Assembly (NCBI GenBank): GCA_037446725.1
Contig: JBBIIC010000030.1
Coordinates: 1-21,288 of the forward strand
Source of the DNA: JBBIIC01 sp037446725
Lineage (GTDB): Bacteria; Actinomycetota; Coriobacteriia; Anaerosomatales; SLCP01
DNA length: 21,288 bases
Direction of reading: 5' to 3'
Under the pieces are notes generated by a model. It searched no databases. It saw nothing but the letters and a program-made list of their open reading frames with translations, and had not been told where the DNA came from. Made by a program: the position numbers and the translations under genes. Within the stretch, counting starts at the first letter, position 1; every line of letters begins with the position of its first letter. Shown piece after piece: positions 7,258 through 14,236 of the stretch.

Positions 7258-7926
7258 ATGTACATCGTCATCAACGGCGGTGGCAAGGTAGGCTCCTACC
7301 TCGCGCGGACCATGATCGACTCCGGTCACGACGTCGCGCTGATCGAGAAGCGAGCCGAGATCGTCGAGAAGCTCGTGGCCGAGCTTCCCGGCCGCGTGCT
7401 GCTCATCCACGGCGACGGGTGTGATGCCGCGTTCCAGGAGGACGCGGGCGTCGGTCGCGCCGAGGTGTTCGTCGCGGCCACGGGTGATGACGACGACAAC
7501 CTCGTCGCGTGTCAGCTCGCCAAGGTGGCCTTCGGTCTGCCCAGAGCGATCGCACGCGTGAACAACCCCAAGAACGAGCACATTTTCAACGCGCTCGGCA
7601 TCGAGGCCATCTCGTCGACGACCATCATCTCCCGCATGATCGAGGAGGAGGCCACCGTCGGCGATATCCGCACGCTCATCGCGCTGCGCAAGGGCAACAT
7701 GGCCATCGTCGAGATCGAACTGCCGACCGACCGCTGCGTCGTCTGCAACAAGGCGGTCTCCGAGCTCGACCTGCCCGGCGACTGCATCCTCGTCGCGATC
7801 GTGCGTGAGAACGACGAGGTCGTCACGGTGCACGGTGACACGCTCCTGCAGCCCGGGGACCAGGTGATCGCGTTCACGGCCGTCGAGCACGAGAAGGCGC
7901 TCAAGAAGGCGCTCACCGGCATGTAG
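7258..7926 (+). CDS. trkA: TrkA-family potassium uptake regulator (RCK protein), second of two
   Basis: 222 residues from ATG 7258, which has GGAGG at 7246-7250; an in-frame GTG six bases upstream overlaps the previous stop and is less well spaced. The N-terminal Rossmann domain has NGGGKVG and LIEKR (an acidic end to the second strand). RCK_C follows, with VEIELPTDRCVVCNKAVSEL (a CxxC not seen in the first copy) and GDTLLQPGDQVIAF. It is the partner of the gene just upstream; the two presumably assemble as a mixed ring or act on one channel. A terminator follows directly. Confidence 0.88.
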   Translation: MYIVINGGGKVGSYLARTMIDSGHDVALIEKRAEIVEKLVAELPGRVLLIHGDGCDAAFQEDAGVGRAEVFVAATGDDDDNLVACQLAKVAFGLPRAIARVNNPKNEHIFNALGIEAISSTTIISRMIEEEATVGDIRTLIALRKGNMAIVEIELPTDRCVVCNKAVSELDLPGDCILVAIVRENDEVVTVHGDTLLQPGDQVIAFTAVEHEKALKKALTGM

Positions 7927-7927
7927 A

Positions 7928-7947
7928 GGCCCCCACGGGCGGGGGCC
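7928..7947 (+). terminator. Terminator of the trkA operon
   Basis: GGCCCCC (7928-7934), loop ACGGGC, GGGGGCC (7941-7947), then CCGGTATTT. It begins two bases after the TAG. Confidence 0.7.
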
Positions 7948-7954
7948 CCGGTAT

Positions 7955-7984
7955 TTGCCCGGCTTTCGAGGGCTGGCGTACAAT
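7955..7984 (+). promoter_or_regulatory. Promoter of the tRNA-Gly gene
   Basis: TTGCCC (7955-7960), 18-base spacer, TACAAT (7979-7984), twelve bases ahead of the mature tRNA 5' end. Confidence 0.55.
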
Positions 7985-7996
7985 GACCGACGCCAT

Positions 7997-8072
7997 GCGG
8001 GCATAGCTCAGTTGGTAGAGCGACAGCTTCCCAAGCTGTAGGTCGCGGGTTCGAGACCCGTTGCCCGCTCCA
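7997..8072 (+). tRNA. tRNA-Gly (anticodon CCC), CCA encoded
   Basis: Acceptor GCGGGCA (7997-8003) pairs with TGCCCGC (8062-8068). The D arm holds AGCTCAGTTGGTAGAGC. The anticodon stem ACAGC/GCTGT encloses loop TTCCCAA, so the anticodon is CCC. The T arm is CGGGTTCGAGACCCG. The discriminator T is followed by an encoded CCA (8070-8072). All arms are complete, with no sign of insertion. Confidence 0.95.
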
Positions 8073-8082
8073 CGCGCACACG

Positions 8083-8105
8083 CGGCCGCCTCCGGGCGGC
8101 CGTTT
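8083..8105 (+). terminator. Terminator after tRNA-Gly
   Basis: CGGCCGCC (8083-8090), loop TCCG, GGCGGCCG (8095-8102), followed by TTT: a perfect 8-bp stem with a short T-run. The remaining bases to 8250 hold no gene I can support. Confidence 0.7.
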
Positions 8106-8250
8106 CGCGTCACCAGACCGCTCGGTGAGGCCGTCAAGATCATGCGGTTCGCCGAGCAGGAATCGGCGCCCCGATGTCGAACACCTGTTCGTAAGAGCGC
8201 CGCGTCCCCTCGACCTCCTGCGCGGCTCCGTTCGAGCGGGAGGTGCTGTG

Positions 8251-9323
8251 ATGCGGCGTAGTGTACGTGTTGTCGCTATCGTGATGGCGGCGGTGTGCGC
8301 GATGGCGGCGCGGGTTCCCGTGGCCGCGGCGGACGCGGCCGGCTGGCCCCTGACGGTGCCGGCGCCCACGCTGCTCGGATTCGGGGCGACCTACACCGCA
8401 CCGGACGGGGCGTCCGCGGTCCACCGGGGCGTAGACCTATCGGCGTCCGAGGGGAGCACCATCCTCGCCGTGCTCGAGGGCACCGTGACCTTCGCCGGAC
8501 GCATACCGGCAGGCGACGGTGGTACGACACTTGCCGTCACGGTGGAGAGCGGAGATGTCAGGCTCACCTACTCGCCGCTCGCCGGGCTTTCCGTGGGGGC
8601 AGGCGACGCCGTCACTCCCGGCGGCCCGCTCGGCGTGCTGGCCGCGAACGGCGATCGCTCGCACCCGGATCCGCATCTTCACCTGAGCGCCCGGCGCGGG
8701 TCGCTCTACGTCGATCCCTCTGCGTTCCTGCTCCCCCCGGTACCTGCTCCGACGCCCGCACCCGAGCCTGCGGCGCACCCTGCTCCCGTCCGCGTGCCGC
8801 AACCCGCGGCGCCGGAGGCGAGCGCGGTCTCGCCCGCACCATGGCCTGCGACGACTTCCGCTCCCGCCGCGGCGCCCCGCTCTGCCGGGGTACCGGCAGC
8901 CCTGTCGCTCCCGGTCGGAGCACCGGCGGGTATGGCGTCCGTGGCCGCACTCTCGCCCGGCGGGTCGCCGGGCGGTACGGGCGAGTCGCCCGCTCCACCT
9001 GCTGCAANNNNNNNNNNGGGTCGCCGGGCGCGGCCGTCTCGCATCCCGCCGCGCCGGTCGCGGCCGCGCCGTCGATCCGTGTACCCGTTGCCGCCCCGGC
9101 CCTGCCGGCTCCCCGCGCGCTTCCCGCGCCCGCCGCCGCCGCGCTCGCGACCGACCGGCGGGCGGCGCTCGCCGGGAGCACCGCCTTGCCCGTGGGAGGT
9201 CTGGCAGGTGCGGCGGCCCTCGTGGCGGGGTTGCTCCTCTGGCCGCTGTGGCGCGCGATGCCTGCTCTGAGCGCTTCCGTCATACCCGACCGACAGGATG
9301 TTGCCGCAGTGGTAGCTCGGTGA
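8251..9323 (+). CDS. Secreted M23-like (LytM fold) protein with Pro/Ala-rich tail and C-terminal membrane helix; interrupted by assembly gap
   Basis: ATG 8251 has GGGAGG at 8238-8243. Residues 1-28 are a signal peptide. The M23 domain spans about residues 40-160, with HRGVD (His58, Asp62) and HLH (142-144), the zinc ligands. The second catalytic His, normally in Y-x-H-L, is replaced: the sequence is YSPL (107-110), so peptidase activity is doubtful. A Pro/Ala/Val-rich region starts near residue 163 and runs into ten N at 9008-9017. After the gap the same composition resumes in another frame (9018-9323) and ends in a hydrophobic helix, GGLAGAAALVAGLLLWPLW, and TGA. The frame change comes only from the placeholder length: the true gap should be 2 mod 3 bases. 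Probably a cell-wall-associated, C-terminally anchored protein. Confidence 0.72.
8962..9030 (+). repeat. 13-bp direct repeat flanking the assembly gap
   Basis: GGGTCGCCGGGCG occurs at 8962-8974 and again at 9018-9030, immediately right of the gap. Both copies encode Gly-Ser-Pro-Gly in the frames of the interrupted gene, consistent with a repetitive Pro/Gly/Ala coding region that broke the assembly. Confidence 0.7.
9008..9017. other. Assembly gap (ten N)
   Basis: Ten undetermined bases inside the M23-like gene. The number is probably a placeholder, not a measured length. Confidence 0.95.
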
Positions 9324-9329
9324 TACACT
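9301..9329 (+). promoter_or_regulatory. Promoter of the rpsF-ssb-rpsR operon
   Basis: TTGCCG (9301-9306), 17-base spacer, TACACT (9324-9329). It lies across the 3' end of the M23-like gene. The predicted start near 9336 leaves a leader of about 67 bases before rpsF. Confidence 0.55.
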
Positions 9330-9356
9330 GCGAGGGCTCATTTTCCTGCTCCGGGC

Positions 9357-9387
9357 GGCTGCCTTCACAGTCCCGGGGCCGTCAGCC
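9357..9387 (+). promoter_or_regulatory. Possible bS6:bS18 autoregulatory leader
   Basis: GGCTG (9357-9361) pairs with CAGCC (9383-9387). Two C-G pairs can continue inside (9362-9363 with 9377-9378), leaving CCGT (9379-9382) bulged on the 3' side. Known rpsF leaders bind the bS6:bS18 pair through a hairpin with a bulged CCG. The match is suggestive only. Confidence 0.3.
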
Positions 9388-9402
9388 CAGAGGAGGTGAC
9401 CA

Positions 9403-9696
9403 ATGAAGGCTTACGAAATGTTGCTCTTGCTCGATCCCAGCCTGGACGAGGAGCCCCGCGAGGCGCTCGTCGAGAAGGTGCAGGGACTCATCACCGCCGA
9501 GGGTGGCGTCGTCGACAACGTCGAGGCGTGGGGCAAGCGCCGTCTTGCGTACGAGATCAACGATGCGACCGACGGCGACTACGTCCTGGTGGACTTCCAC
9601 CACACCCCCGAAGCGATCGCCGAGATCGACCGCGTGCTGCACATCACCGACCCGGTGTTCCGCTACATGCTGCTCCGTCGCGACGACCGCGCGTAG
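9403..9696 (+). CDS. rpsF: 30S ribosomal protein bS6
   Basis: 97 residues, full length. The N-terminus MKAYEMLLLLDPSLDEE, then VEAWGKRRLAYEI and HITDPVFRYMLLR, are typical of bS6, which binds 16S rRNA with bS18 in the platform of the small subunit. ATG 9403 has a strong GAGGAGG at 9390-9396. It is first in the rpsF-ssb-rpsR order conserved across bacteria. Confidence 0.97.
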   Translation: MKAYEMLLLLDPSLDEEPREALVEKVQGLITAEGGVVDNVEAWGKRRLAYEINDATDGDYVLVDFHHTPEAIAEIDRVLHITDPVFRYMLLRRDDRA

Positions 9697-9770
9697 CGCA
9701 CGCACAGAACCGGCGGTTCACCGGCGCGGTGCGACCGGTGTTCGCTAAGAGAATCAGGTGGTGGTTTGAG

Positions 9771-10181
9771 ATGAGTATCAATCGAGTGGTGATCAGCGGG
9801 AACCTGACGCGCGATCCCGAGCTGCGTGCGACCGCGGGCGGCATGTCCGTGCTCAAACTCGGCGTTGCGGTCAACGATCGCCGCAAGAATCAGCAGACGG
9901 GCGAGTGGGAGGACGTCCCGAACTTCGTGGACTGCACGATGTTCGGCACGCGCGCCGATGCGCTCGCACAGTACCTCAGCAAGGGCCAGAAGGTCGCCAT
10001 CGAAGGCAAGCTCCGCTACAGCACGTGGGAGAGCCAGCAGGGCGAGAAGCGCTCGAAGCTCGAGGTCGTCGTCGACGAGATCGAGTTCATGTCGTCGCGC
10101 GGCGAGGGTGGTGGCGGTGGCCGTTCGTTCGACCCCCCGGCGCCGGCGGACCTTCCCGCAGACGACGAGATCCCGTTCTAG
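9771..10181 (+). CDS. ssb: Single-stranded DNA-binding protein
   Basis: 136 residues. The N-terminal OB fold (about 1-105) begins MSINRVVISGNLTRDPELR and includes FVDCTMFGTRADALAQYLSKG. A short Gly-rich linker leads to the acidic tail DDEIPF, the site where SSB binds partner proteins. It coats ssDNA in replication and repair. ATG 9771 is preferred: AGGTGG lies at 9757-9762, and upstream in-frame sequence only overlaps rpsF. The gap from rpsF is 74 bases, and both flanking genes are ribosomal, as usual. Confidence 0.95.
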   Translation: MSINRVVISGNLTRDPELRATAGGMSVLKLGVAVNDRRKNQQTGEWEDVPNFVDCTMFGTRADALAQYLSKGQKVAIEGKLRYSTWESQQGEKRSKLEVVVDEIEFMSSRGEGGGGGRSFDPPAPADLPADDEIPF

Positions 10182-10272
10182 GAAAGAGAACGCGGCCTGC
10201 GGCGGAACCCTCCCGCCCCGGCTGCACAGTGACTCAGACGTCGCTTCGAGAGAGGCGAAAGGAGGATCGGAC

Positions 10273-10536
10273 GTGTCCGATTACGTACGCAAGCCGAGGC
10301 GCAAGTACTGCGCCTTCTGCAAGGACAAGGTCGAGTACATCGACTACAAAGACGCACAGATGGTGCGCAAGTTCATGACCGACCGCGGCAAGATCAAGCC
10401 CCGGCGGGTCACGGGCAACTGCGCCCAGCACCAGCACCAACTCTCCATCGCGGTCAAGCGCGCACGCGAGATGGCGCTCGTGCCCTACACGGTGCCGGTG
10501 GTCAGCGGCAAGGTCGACGGCCGCCGCGGCAGGTAG
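10273..10536 (+). CDS. rpsR: 30S ribosomal protein bS18 (zinc-type)
   Basis: 87 residues from GTG 10273, with AAAGGAGG at 10258-10265. The core YCAFCKDKVEYIDYKD, GKIKPRRVTG, then C-A-x-H and AREMALVPY define bS18. The CxxC plus later Cys/His make it the zinc-binding (C+) form; many bacteria also carry a zinc-free paralogue, which is not in this window. It pairs with bS6 on the ribosome. The next gene starts 6 bases after the stop. Confidence 0.95.
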   Translation: MSDYVRKPRRKYCAFCKDKVEYIDYKDAQMVRKFMTDRGKIKPRRVTGNCAQHQHQLSIAVKRAREMALVPYTVPVVSGKVDGRRGR

Positions 10537-10541
10537 TCCGG

Positions 10542-11507
10542 GTGCCCGATCTCTCCCACACGCGGGACACCGTGCTGCTCGCAGGCGCGGTAATCCTCGG
10601 AGCGCTCGCCGGTGCGGTCCTGCCGATCGTCGGGTTGCCCCTGGCGGCTGCCGGCCTCGCCGGGCTCATCTTCCGGGGGCGCGTCGTTGCAGCCGCGTTC
10701 ACCGGAGGGCTCGCAGTCGCGCTCGGCACCTTCGCGAGGCCTGTCGACGCGGCGCTGTTGGTCCCGGTGTTCGTCGTGATGCTCTTCGCGATCGGAGGCA
10801 TGCAGCGACGCACGGCGCTCGCGAACGTCGGCCTGCTCACGGCGGCGCTGATGGCGGGGTCGTTCGCGCGAACCGCGCTGTGGGCGTGGCTCGAGGGAAC
10901 GACGTTCCTCGCGCTCACGCGTGCAGGCATCGATGCCGCGGTGGAGTCGTTCGTGGCCGCGGCTGGGGCGAACGGGGGCGACGTGACGATCCTCGGGGTC
11001 GATCCGGAGCTTCTCGCCGACCTGATGGCGCGGTTGTGGCCGGTCGACTACTTCGCCAGCGCGCTGACCGTGGCGGTGCTGATGGTCGCGGTCGCCGGCT
11101 GGGCGGCCTCGCGCACCGGCGCCGAAGTGCAGCGACTACCAAGGCTCGACGCGCTCGATCTGAGCCCGCACGTGCTCTGGCCGTTCATCGGAGCGTTCGC
11201 GTTCCTCGCGGCCGGCAGGGCCATCGACGGCGCGGAAATGGCGACGACCGTGGGGCTCAACCTGCTCCTCGGCGTGCGCCTGCTGCTGCTGGCACAGGGC
11301 CTCGGCGTGACATCCGCCTTCTATCGGCGTATCGGGCTCGGTACCCTGATGCGCGGCATCGGGTACGCATTGCTCGTGGCGGCAGACACGGTACTGCCGT
11401 TCGTGAGCATGGTGGGACTGATCGACTTCTGGGCGAACTTCAGGAAGTTACCCCGCTCTGATACCCCCTCGGCCGAGAGGCTTGAGGACGGGTCGGGCGG
11501 GGGCTAG
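10542..11507 (+). CDS. DUF2232 (YybS-type) membrane protein
   Basis: 321 residues from GTG 10542, with about eight hydrophobic segments (roughly 12-48, 50-68, 70-85, 93-115, 175-193, 210-225, 232-255 and 270-295). The C-terminal end reads VLPFVSMVGLIDFWANFRKLPR; an FR-LP ending after the last helix, together with location between rpsR and rplI, fits the DUF2232/YybS family, also found beside rplI in Firmicutes. The exact role is unknown. It is tightly linked to rpsR (5 bases between) and probably in the same transcript; its 3' end carries the rplI promoter. Confidence 0.75.
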   Translation: MPDLSHTRDTVLLAGAVILGALAGAVLPIVGLPLAAAGLAGLIFRGRVVAAAFTGGLAVALGTFARPVDAALLVPVFVVMLFAIGGMQRRTALANVGLLTAALMAGSFARTALWAWLEGTTFLALTRAGIDAAVESFVAAAGANGGDVTILGVDPELLADLMARLWPVDYFASALTVAVLMVAVAGWAASRTGAEVQRLPRLDALDLSPHVLWPFIGAFAFLAAGRAIDGAEMATTVGLNLLLGVRLLLLAQGLGVTSAFYRRIGLGTLMRGIGYALLVAADTVLPFVSMVGLIDFWANFRKLPRSDTPSAERLEDGSGGG

Positions 11508-11510
11508 AGT
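11482..11510 (+). promoter_or_regulatory. Promoter of rplI
   Basis: TTGAGG (11482-11487), 17-base spacer, TAGAGT (11505-11510). It overlaps the end of the DUF2232 gene. The predicted start is near 11517. Confidence 0.4.
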
Positions 11511-11525
11511 CATATGCACGCTCGT

Positions 11526-11544
11526 GCCGGCGATGCTCGCCGGC
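11526..11544 (+). promoter_or_regulatory. Leader hairpin of rplI
   Basis: GCCGGCGA (11526-11533), loop TGC, TCGCCGGC (11537-11544): a perfect 8-bp stem with a tight loop, just after the predicted transcription start and ten bases before the ribosome binding site (AAGGAG). It could stabilise the mRNA or bind a regulator. There is no T-run. Confidence 0.5.
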
Positions 11545-11563
11545 GACGGACAAGGAGTACGTG

Positions 11564-12175
11564 ATGAAGGTCATCCTGACACAGGAGCTGAAGGGCAAGG
11601 GCGGTGAAGGCGATGTCGTCGACGTGGCCCGCGGTTACGCAGTGAACTACCTGCTGCCCCGCAAGCTCGCCATCGAGGCGACGCCCGGCAACCTCAAGCA
11701 GCTCGAAGCCCGCAAGGGCAACATCCTCAGGCGAGAGGAGGCGCGCGTCGATGAGGCGCGCCTCCTGGCCGAGCGTCTCGAGGGCGGCCGCGTGACGATC
11801 GAGGCCAAGGCCGGTGAAGAGGGCCGCCTGTTCGGCTCGGTCACCTCGCCGATGATCGTCGACGCCATCGCCAACCAGCTGGCGGCCGAGGTGGACCGCC
11901 GCAAGATCGACGCGCACGGCCACATCAAGACCCTCGGCGAGCACACCGTCACGGTGCAGGTCTACCGCGACATCAAGACCGAGGTCGTCGTCGTGGTCGT
12001 TCCCGAAGGCGGCGCGCCCGTCGCCGAGCCGACGGTCGAGCAGGCCATTGCCGCGGTCGAGGCCGAGGAGGCTGCCGAAGAGGCTGCTGTCGAGGCCGAC
12101 GCCGAGGCTGCCGAGGTCGTAGAGGAAGCTGCCGACGAGGCAGAGGCCGACGACGTCGAACAGACTGAGGAGTAA
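11564..12175 (+). CDS. rplI: 50S ribosomal protein bL9 with acidic C-terminal extension
   Basis: 203 residues. The N-domain MKVILTQELKGKGGEGDVV, VARGYAVNYLLPRKLA and the long helix are standard. The C-domain has GEEGRLFGSVTSPMIVDAI and ends near KTEVVVVVVPEG (about residue 149). bL9 is usually about 150 residues. Here some 50 more follow, almost all Ala, Glu, Val and Asp, with no basic residue. The extension keeps the GC-rich codon pattern, so it is not a frameshift. ATG 11564 has AAGGAG at 11552-11557; a GTG three bases earlier is also in frame. A strong terminator follows. Confidence 0.95.
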   Translation: MKVILTQELKGKGGEGDVVDVARGYAVNYLLPRKLAIEATPGNLKQLEARKGNILRREEARVDEARLLAERLEGGRVTIEAKAGEEGRLFGSVTSPMIVDAIANQLAAEVDRRKIDAHGHIKTLGEHTVTVQVYRDIKTEVVVVVVPEGGAPVAEPTVEQAIAAVEAEEAAEEAAVEADAEAAEVVEEAADEAEADDVEQTEE

Positions 12176-12216
12176 CAACGACAAGGCGGCGTTTTCCACG
12201 CTCGCGTTGCGCGAAG

Positions 12217-12242
12217 GCGCCGTCCCACCGGGGCGGCGCTTT
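12217..12242 (+). terminator. Terminator after rplI
   Basis: GCGCCGTCCC (12217-12226), loop ACC, GGGGCGGCGC (12230-12239), then TTT: a 10-bp stem with one wobble pair. Confidence 0.7.
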
Positions 12243-12274
12243 GGCGTTTACGGGCCGCTAACAACTCCGGAATC

Positions 12275-12334
12275 TGTGGAAACGGGGGATAACTCACGTC
12301 GCTTCAGGTGCCGCGGGCATCAGGTTGTGGACAG
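12275..12334. promoter_or_regulatory. DnaA-box-like cluster upstream of dnaB
   Basis: TGTGGAAAC (12275-12283) and TGTGGACAG (12326-12334) are reverse-strand boxes. The second reads CTGTCCACA, eight of nine to the actinobacterial consensus TTGTCCACA; the first is seven of nine to TTATCCACA. GGGGATAAC (12285-12293) and TTTTCCACG (12192-12200) are weaker relatives nearby. Confidence 0.35.
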
Positions 12335-12370
12335 CGCCGCACCCTTCGCGTCCGTGTCAGACCGCTCCGC

Positions 12371-12405
12371 TAGAATCGGTGCGTCCCGGGCAGGGACATG
12401 CCCGG
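12371..12405 (+). promoter_or_regulatory. dnaB -10 box and leader hairpin
   Basis: TAGAAT at 12371-12376 is a good -10; no clear -35 is seen. About ten bases on, CCGGGCA (12386-12392), loop GGGACA, TGCCCGG (12399-12405) forms a perfect 7-bp stem in the leader. Confidence 0.4.
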
Positions 12406-12436
12406 ACCGGTCGTGACGACAGTGTGTGGAGGGGAC

Positions 12437-13810
12437 ATGAGCGAGGTTCGGGGGACCGTTGCATCGCCTTCGGTGCAGCTGCGCATCCCGCCACACAACG
12501 TGGAGGCCGAGCAGGCGCTGCTCGGCTCGATGTTCCTGTCCTCGGAGGCCGTCGAGGTCGGCGTGGCCGCGGTGGCTAGGGACGATTTCTACCGCCCGAG
12601 CCACCAGAGGATCTTCGAGGCCATCCAGTACCTCTACGGTCGGGCCGTGCCCATCGATCAGGTGAGCGTGGCGGATCGGCTCGAGTCGGTCAACGTGCTT
12701 GAGCAGGTCGGTGGCAAGGCCTATCTGCTCGATGTCACCGGCGTGGTTCCCACGGCCGCCAACGCGGCCCGCTACGCGGAGATCGTGCAGCGCACCTCGA
12801 TGCTGCGCGATCTCATCTCGGCGGCCAACAGGATCGTCGCGCTCGGCTACGAGGCGCCCGACGACATGCAGGAGGTTGTCGAGGAGGCCGAAAGAACCCT
12901 CTTCGAGGTCACGAACAAGCGCGTGAGCAGCAACTTTCAGGGCATGGAAGAGCTGCTGCAGGTGAGCTTCAAGCAGCTCGAGGAGCTTTTCGAACGCCAG
13001 GAGCACATCAGTGGTGTGCCGACCGGTTTCGAGGATCTCGACAAGCTCCTCGCGGGCATGCACCGGGGCGACCTGATCATCCTCGCGGCTCGTCCGTCGG
13101 TCGGCAAGACGGCCTTCGCGCTCAACATCGCGGTCAACGCCGCCAAGGCCGGTTCGCCGGTGGCACTGTTCAGCCTCGAGATGGCGGCCGAACAGCTCAT
13201 CCAGCGCGTACTGTGCTCAGAAGCCCGCATCAACTCCCAGGACGTCCGTACGGGCCGCATCAAGGACGCCGACTGGTCGAGCATCCACCGGGCGATGGGC
13301 CAGCTCGCCAACCTCGAGTTCTTCGTCGACGACACCCCGTCGATTTCCATCCTCGAAGTGCGGGCGAAGGCGCGCCGCCAGCTGCGCGACAAGCCCAACG
13401 GCCTCATCATCGTCGACTACCTGCAGCTCATGCAGCCGCAAAACCGCCGCTCGGAGAACCGCCAGACCGAGATCGCCGAGATCAGCCGCGGCCTGAAGAT
13501 TCTTGCGAAGGAACTCGGCGTACCGGTGCTTGCCCTCTCGCAGCTCTCGCGTGCCGTCGAACAGCGCGCCGGCAAGCGTCCGCAGCTCTCCGACCTGCGC
13601 GAGTCGGGCGCCATCGAGCAGGACGCCGACGTCGTCATGTTCATCGACCGTAACACCGACCCGCGCGGGGAGGACGAGGACGCGGACCGTCCTCAGAAGG
13701 GCATGGCCGAGATCATCGTCGCCAAGCACCGCAACGGCCCGACGGGCACCGTCCCGCTCGTCTTCAACGAGCGCTACACGAAGTTCGTGAGCTTCACCAA
13801 CAAGGCTTAG
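12437..13810 (+). CDS. dnaB: Replicative DNA helicase DnaB
   Basis: 457 residues from ATG 12437, with GGAGGGG at 12428-12434; an upstream in-frame ATG (12398) sits in the leader hairpin and is not used here. The N-terminal domain begins RIPPHNVEAEQALLGSM. The C-terminal RecA-like motor starts near residue 190, with SGVPTGFEDLD, Walker A ARPSVGKTA (218-226), Walker B LIIVDYLQLM (323-332) and LSQLSRAVEQR. It is the hexameric helicase that unwinds DNA at the fork and recruits primase. Length is normal and there is no intein. It sits downstream of rplI, as in many bacteria. Confidence 0.97.
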   Translation: MSEVRGTVASPSVQLRIPPHNVEAEQALLGSMFLSSEAVEVGVAAVARDDFYRPSHQRIFEAIQYLYGRAVPIDQVSVADRLESVNVLEQVGGKAYLLDVTGVVPTAANAARYAEIVQRTSMLRDLISAANRIVALGYEAPDDMQEVVEEAERTLFEVTNKRVSSNFQGMEELLQVSFKQLEELFERQEHISGVPTGFEDLDKLLAGMHRGDLIILAARPSVGKTAFALNIAVNAAKAGSPVALFSLEMAAEQLIQRVLCSEARINSQDVRTGRIKDADWSSIHRAMGQLANLEFFVDDTPSISILEVRAKARRQLRDKPNGLIIVDYLQLMQPQNRRSENRQTEIAEISRGLKILAKELGVPVLALSQLSRAVEQRAGKRPQLSDLRESGAIEQDADVVMFIDRNTDPRGEDEDADRPQKGMAEIIVAKHRNGPTGTVPLVFNERYTKFVSFTNKA

Positions 13811-13825
13811 GGGCGCCTCGGCCAG

Positions 13826-13864
13826 GGCGTGTCGCATCGGGCGCGGTGTCGGGTGCGGCACGCC
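13826..13864. terminator. Bidirectional terminator between dnaB and the convergent glutaredoxin gene
   Basis: GGCGTGTCGCA (13826-13836) pairs with TGCGGCACGCC (13854-13864): an 11-bp stem with one wobble and a 17-base loop, placed between two genes that end toward each other. Confidence 0.5.
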
Positions 13865-13874
13865 GGGGCGCGCG

Positions 13875-14117
13875 TCATTCGCCGAAGAGCCGCTCGAACT
13901 CCTCGGCGTCCCATCCGACCATCGCTTTCTCGCCGACACGCAGGACCGGCACGCCGTGCTGCGCGGTCATGAGCACCATCTCGCGCATGCCCGCACGGTC
14001 GGTCGAGATGTCGACCTCGGCGAAGAGTACCTCGCGCTCGATCAGACAGCGCTTCGCCACCTGGCACCACGGGCAGGTCGGCGTGGTATAGAGGATGACC
14101 TTCCTGGACCGGCTCAC
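13875..14117 (-). CDS. Glutaredoxin/NrdH-like thiol-disulfide protein
   Basis: 80 residues. VILYTTPTCPWCQVAKRCL has the CPWC redox pair (residues 15-18); FAEVDISTD, then HGVPVLRVGEK with the cis-proline, and a C-terminal EEFERLFG complete a minimal thioredoxin fold. It is a small cytoplasmic thiol oxidoreductase. Candidates are a glutaredoxin, an NrdH electron donor or the UAS/YruB type, which sequence alone does not separate. GTG 14117 has AGAGGAG upstream on this strand. It is transcribed away from the FAD dehydrogenase gene; the 119 bases between must hold both promoters, but none is clear. Confidence 0.85.
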   Translation of the reverse strand: MSRSRKVILYTTPTCPWCQVAKRCLIEREVLFAEVDISTDRAGMREMVLMTAQHGVPVLRVGEKAMVGWDAEEFERLFGE

Positions 14118-14236
14118 GCGCGCTCCTCTGTCACGTCAAAGTCTATCCGCGAAGCCGTCGGCCGGTCGAGAGCGTGAGCTGCGTGACCTGGGCGGGAATA
14201 GTACCGTTGGCCGGATCGGCGACAGACGGAGCGGGT

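Noticed and set aside
7913..8143. Minus-strand 76-residue frame containing GNGSRTRDLQLGKLSLYQLSYAR
   Set aside because: This is the well-known false peptide from the reverse complement of a tRNA gene, here tRNA-Gly.
12398..12436. Upstream ATG for dnaB adding 13 residues
   Set aside because: The ATG lies within the leader hairpin with no Shine-Dalgarno, while ATG 12437 has GGAGGGG directly upstream.
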